Assembly (NCBI GenBank): GCA_966211525.1
Contig: CBIHOZ010000086.1
Coordinates: 1 to 29,333 of the forward strand
Length of the DNA stretch: 29,333 bases
Direction of reading: 5' to 3'
DNA from: Ohtaekwangia sp966211525
GTDB lineage: Bacteria; Bacteroidota; Bacteroidia; Cytophagales; Cyclobacteriaceae
This document shows, piece after piece, positions 26,262 to 29,333 of the stretch (its first letter is position 1; every line of letters begins with the position of its first letter). Made by a program: the position numbers and the translations under genes. The notes beneath the pieces are model-generated. The model was not told where the DNA came from and did not search any database. It was given only the letters and a program-made list of their open reading frames with translations.

Positions 26262-28328
26262 TTATCTTTTTAGTATTGCTTTAGCCGTTGCTCCGCTCTT
26301 TCCATTTTCCAGTACGGCTCGTATCAGGTATTCGTATTGCACTTCGGGTTGTGCGCTGTCATCGTATACCTGTGTCTCAAACCCTTTCACCACTTTCCAT
26401 AGTGAAGGTGTTTTGTCTAATTCTCTCCGGTATATTTCCAGCTGCTTCAGATCTTGTATGTCGTGTTTCCATACGAGGTCAACGCGTTTGTTCTTGCGGT
26501 TAAAGCGCGCGGTGAAACTTGTGAACTCTCCTTTACGCACGGCTGTCACTGCCGCCTGTATAGTTACAGCCGGTGATGGTGCGGATGATAAACCACGCTT
26601 GGTCACTACCGTAAGGGTATATTTATAGTATGCGTTTGATTGTACTGCTGAATCGATATACTGTGCTACGGTAATATCGCTGAACGTTTTCAGTAACATA
26701 TTCTCAGAGCTTCCCCGCTCCTGCCTGTAAAGTTTCAGAGAACCTATATTTTCTTCACCACCGGTAACCCACGTTAACACAATACCTTTTGCTGTAGCCT
26801 TGTAGTTGGTAATGACAGGCGTTGATGGCGGAATCAACTCAGGTTTCTCCAGCGTTACGGCCTGCGATTTGCCGGATTGATTGTACCGACCATCCAATGC
26901 GGTTACGGCATAGTATATATTGCTGTTCAGGTTTCGTACTTCAACCGTATCGGTAAAGCTGTTGATACGTACGGCTACATCGTTCAGCGGAATTAACTCC
27001 TCTCCTGCTGTTTGTGCTCTATAGATCCGGTAGCCAAGTATATCTTTCTCTTTGTTGGCAGTCCACGACAGTCTCACAACGCCCAGGCTATCCACAACAC
27101 CTTTTAGTCCGGTAGGTATAGCAGGCGGAACGGTATCGGAAGGTTGAATAAGCACGGGAAATGATTCCACCGGTTCACCTTCGAGGGGTATAGCAGTAAT
27201 CACAAAGTAGTTGGAAGCCTGCAACGAATCGTATGTGACGCTGCGCTTGTCGGCTGCTATATTTTTCAGTACCGGTTTAAAAGGTCCTTTTGCATTATCC
27301 GCTCGCTGCAGTTCAAAACCTTTTAACAGATTATTGCCACGCTCATCAAACTCCCACTCCACTTCCAGCTTGCCAGTCGCATCGGGCACTGCGCGATTGA
27401 TGTGCGGCACATACATCAACCGATTCTTCCCCTGTCCTTTTATTACTTCCGATGCAGGACCTTCTTCGCTGAATGCTGTAACACCGACAAGACGATAATA
27501 AACTGTGGATGTATTATTCGACAATGAATCCGTATAGAACATACGCTGTACGTTCACATTGTCTTTAGCGTTCATGTTCGTGAGCGGTATATCGGTGATG
27601 CGCTTGAACACTTTACCGTCATTCGATTTCTCGATGTAGTATGAGTTATACAGATCGCTCAGCAATCCGTAGTTCCAGGCGAGTAAAACACTTTTATCAC
27701 CAAATATAGCGGTGAGTTCCTGCGGTTGCGGAAGCTTCGTATACTCATTGAGACTCACATACGCTGAACCCATTTCTACTTTCAGTGTCTTCTCCGGTAT
27801 AGCAGAGATCACACGGTATAAATAACGTTCATCGGGTTTTACAGATTTATCATCAAGTCCCCACCCTGCAAGCAAGGCTGCGGGGTAACACAGATCAGCC
27901 GCATACATCGACACGAGATAACGTTGCTCCAGCTCCTGCGCCATGGCGATCAATCTTGATACACCTTTTGAATCAGCATCCGTTAATTGAAATTCCTCAC
28001 CGTATAGTGCCTGTGCTATAACTGCGGCATAGTTATTCGCAGTAGCAAGTGTTTGCCAGTTGTTGAGTGGCTGTGGCTTCAATGGCTGCGGTGTAAGCAC
28101 CACCTTTTCGGGTACGGTCAACACAACATTGTTACGCACCACGGTATAGCGTTCTACTCTGAATCCGTAGCGGTTGCTTTGCTTCCACGCGGCTGGTGAA
28201 TTAACAGCCCAGCGCAACTGAATCATATCCTTCTTTATGTTGGCACGTACACGAATCGCCAGGGTGTCCTGTCCCTGTACGGCCCACGAAGCGATCACGC
28301 AAAAAATGATTGTAAAAACGTACCGCAT
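26262..28328 (-). CDS. Secreted fibronectin type III repeat protein
   Basis: The protein has 688 residues from the ATG at 28328, chosen because it begins a clean signal peptide (MRYVFTIIFCVIASWAVQGQ) and lies 1 base after the upstream stop codon. The frame stays open 89 codons further up, but those overlap the upstream gene and read as non-protein. About six FnIII-like modules are visible by their LxW and Y.Y.V.A patterns: VRLSWTANKEKDILGYRIYR, IVLTWVTGGEENIGSLKLYR and VDLVWKHDIQDLKQLEIYRR are the clearest. The first module carries a helical insertion with LIAMAQELEQRYLVSMYAAD. No sorting domain or lipobox is seen, so it may stay periplasmic or be held by partners. It probably acts as a binding or scaffold protein with its operon neighbours. 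Confidence 0.8.
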   Translation of the reverse strand: MRYVFTIIFCVIASWAVQGQDTLAIRVRANIKKDMIQLRWAVNSPAAWKQSNRYGFRVERYTVVRNNVVLTVPEKVVLTPQPLKPQPLNNWQTLATANNYAAVIAQALYGEEFQLTDADSKGVSRLIAMAQELEQRYLVSMYAADLCYPAALLAGWGLDDKSVKPDERYLYRVISAIPEKTLKVEMGSAYVSLNEYTKLPQPQELTAIFGDKSVLLAWNYGLLSDLYNSYYIEKSNDGKVFKRITDIPLTNMNAKDNVNVQRMFYTDSLSNNTSTVYYRLVGVTAFSEEGPASEVIKGQGKNRLMYVPHINRAVPDATGKLEVEWEFDERGNNLLKGFELQRADNAKGPFKPVLKNIAADKRSVTYDSLQASNYFVITAIPLEGEPVESFPVLIQPSDTVPPAIPTGLKGVVDSLGVVRLSWTANKEKDILGYRIYRAQTAGEELIPLNDVAVRINSFTDTVEVRNLNSNIYYAVTALDGRYNQSGKSQAVTLEKPELIPPSTPVITNYKATAKGIVLTWVTGGEENIGSLKLYRQERGSSENMLLKTFSDITVAQYIDSAVQSNAYYKYTLTVVTKRGLSSAPSPAVTIQAAVTAVRKGEFTSFTARFNRKNKRVDLVWKHDIQDLKQLEIYRRELDKTPSLWKVVKGFETQVYDDSAQPEVQYEYLIRAVLENGKSGATAKAILKR

Positions 28329-28329
28329 G

Positions 28330-29333
28330 TTATTTGATGAAATTATAGTAATCGAAACGTGTGTTGGTTCCTTTCGTGCCATCCGGTAATGTATACTGTA
28401 ACTCGATGGTATAATTACCTTCGCGGATGAAACGATAGTAGCCGTTAATGATGTAGTTATAGTCTGCCTGGCGTGCTGTACCGAGGAACTGGTTGACGAT
28501 CTTCTGTTGGAGATCAGTGAAATCCTGGCGGTATATCTGCGGCAGGTTATAGATATAGGGGAAGCGCTGACGGGCGAGTCCGTAGAAATTACCATTCTCT
28601 ACTTCGGTGAGATAAGCTGCCGATACAGGTACCGATTTAACCGGCGGGAAACCGAGTATATTTACATCGCGATCAAGCTTGATACCGGCTACCGGGTAGT
28701 TACGATATACCACCGGATCGATATCTTCTTTAAAGTATGCATCACTCAGTATAGCTTTCACTTCTACCAGAGCTTTACTTCCGCTGAACGATGTACCGGT
28801 CATTTCAAGCACTTCGAATGGTTCACCTTGTGTGATTTCATATTGCAGTGTGATCACATCGGAAGACACGCGACCCGCAACAGCGTTTCCTTTCTGAATG
28901 CTGTTTACTTTCTCGGCAAATGTCTCAAAACGGCTTGTTGCAAACGTATAGTTCAGCAGGCTCTTGCCTACATCCGAACGGATTACCGTGGCTGCCTGGC
29001 GATTGGTTACTTCTATAGTGTTCTCTTCGTCATTGACAGCCTGTACGGTATTCTCAACAGCAGTTGCTTCTCCACCGGCTGCATTGCTCAGGGTTACCAC
29101 GTCAAAACCATAGGTGGTCTGCAGATCGAGTTCCGGCAAAGTATATTTGATCCGGTTCTGTCCTGCATCGTACGTAAAGGCAAGTGCCTCGCGATCGTTG
29201 TTGGCTGAAGTGATGTGTACTTCATGTTTATAGTCTGTTGAGAACAGGTAGCTTTGTCCTCGTTTCAGCTGGATATACACTGCATTGGACTCATCGCGTA
29301 AAAAGAATTTCTGATCTACTACCGGGTATGCAT
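28330..29333 (-). CDS. Beta-rich protein of unknown family, C-terminal part (5' end outside window)
   Basis: The minus-strand frame is open to the right window edge (first visible residues AYPVVDQKFFLRDESNAVYI), so at least 334 residues are present and the N-terminus is missing. A GTG at 29280 is internal and is not a credible start. The visible part is beta-rich and soluble, with paired strands, many Asn/Tyr residues and a C-terminus QYTLPDGTKGTNTRFDYYNF. The segment LPQIYRQDFTDLQQKIVNQF is the only clear helix. I see no catalytic motif and do not recognise the family. The stop lies 1 base before the FnIII gene, so the two are translationally coupled and likely part of the same surface assembly. 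Confidence 0.7.
   Translation of the reverse strand, partial: AYPVVDQKFFLRDESNAVYIQLKRGQSYLFSTDYKHEVHITSANNDREALAFTYDAGQNRIKYTLPELDLQTTYGFDVVTLSNAAGGEATAVENTVQAVNDEENTIEVTNRQAATVIRSDVGKSLLNYTFATSRFETFAEKVNSIQKGNAVAGRVSSDVITLQYEITQGEPFEVLEMTGTSFSGSKALVEVKAILSDAYFKEDIDPVVYRNYPVAGIKLDRDVNILGFPPVKSVPVSAAYLTEVENGNFYGLARQRFPYIYNLPQIYRQDFTDLQQKIVNQFLGTARQADYNYIINGYYRFIREGNYTIELQYTLPDGTKGTNTRFDYYNFIK

Noticed and set aside
28329..28595. 89-codon upstream extension of the FnIII protein frame
   Set aside because: It lies wholly over the 3' end of the upstream gene, reads as Ser/Thr/Ile-rich non-protein sequence, and would bury a clean signal peptide at 28328.
28507..29208. 233-codon plus-strand open frame opposite the right-edge gene
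   Set aside because: Its composition (Cys, Tyr, Ile, Arg-rich) is typical of an antisense shadow, and the minus frame continues an operon.
29278..29280. GTG at 29280 as the start of the right-edge gene
   Set aside because: The frame is open to the window edge with protein-like sequence before it, so the gene simply runs out of the window.

Overview
The window is from a member of the Bacteroidota, most likely Cytophagales-like. The reasons are a type IX secretion (T9SS) C-terminal sorting domain, SprB-type repeats, lipoproteins with acidic residues after the lipid cysteine, and candidate promoters of the -33 TTTG / -7 TAnnTTTG type. The Bacteroidota-type second DnaE with a degenerate PHP site also fits. 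Genus and species cannot be read from the sequence.

Left part (1-10315) is ordinary chromosome. It holds the 3' end of recQ, a DnaE-family polymerase of the accessory (error-prone) type, an intergenic stretch with a long imperfect hairpin, mscL, a soluble seven-PAS histidine kinase overlapping a single-domain response regulator, and a tail-to-tail tRNA nucleotidyltransferase/poly(A) polymerase-like gene.

Right part (10420-29333) is all on the minus strand and is an accessory envelope/secretion region. In transcription order it has: the 3' part of a secreted protein of unknown family; a fibronectin type III protein; a SprB-repeat protein with a T9SS sorting domain; a 1909-residue exported polymorphic toxin; its probable immunity gene; an orphan fragment just before a SUKH-3-like immunity gene; two unrecognised immunity-like genes; a small lipoprotein; a strong hairpin; and a PKD lipoprotein overlapping an outer-membrane barrel gene. 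The toxin is ordered signal peptide, TANFOR-like N-terminus, FnIII, zincin metalloprotease, variable region, EndoU RNase. Gaps from the window's right end to the EndoU immunity gene are 1, 32, 29 and 2 bases, so this looks like one long operon.

The main point of interest is the toxin cassette. The giant ORF appears to change base composition just after the protease domain, from about 45% GC to about 30% in most sampled rows, and the AT-rich composition continues through the immunity array. This fits a conserved surface-delivery platform with an exchangeable toxin tip and a tail of displaced modules. The toxin carries a Sec signal but no T9SS sorting domain, while its upstream neighbour does, so how it crosses the outer membrane is open. 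No tRNA, rRNA, CRISPR array or insertion sequence was seen.
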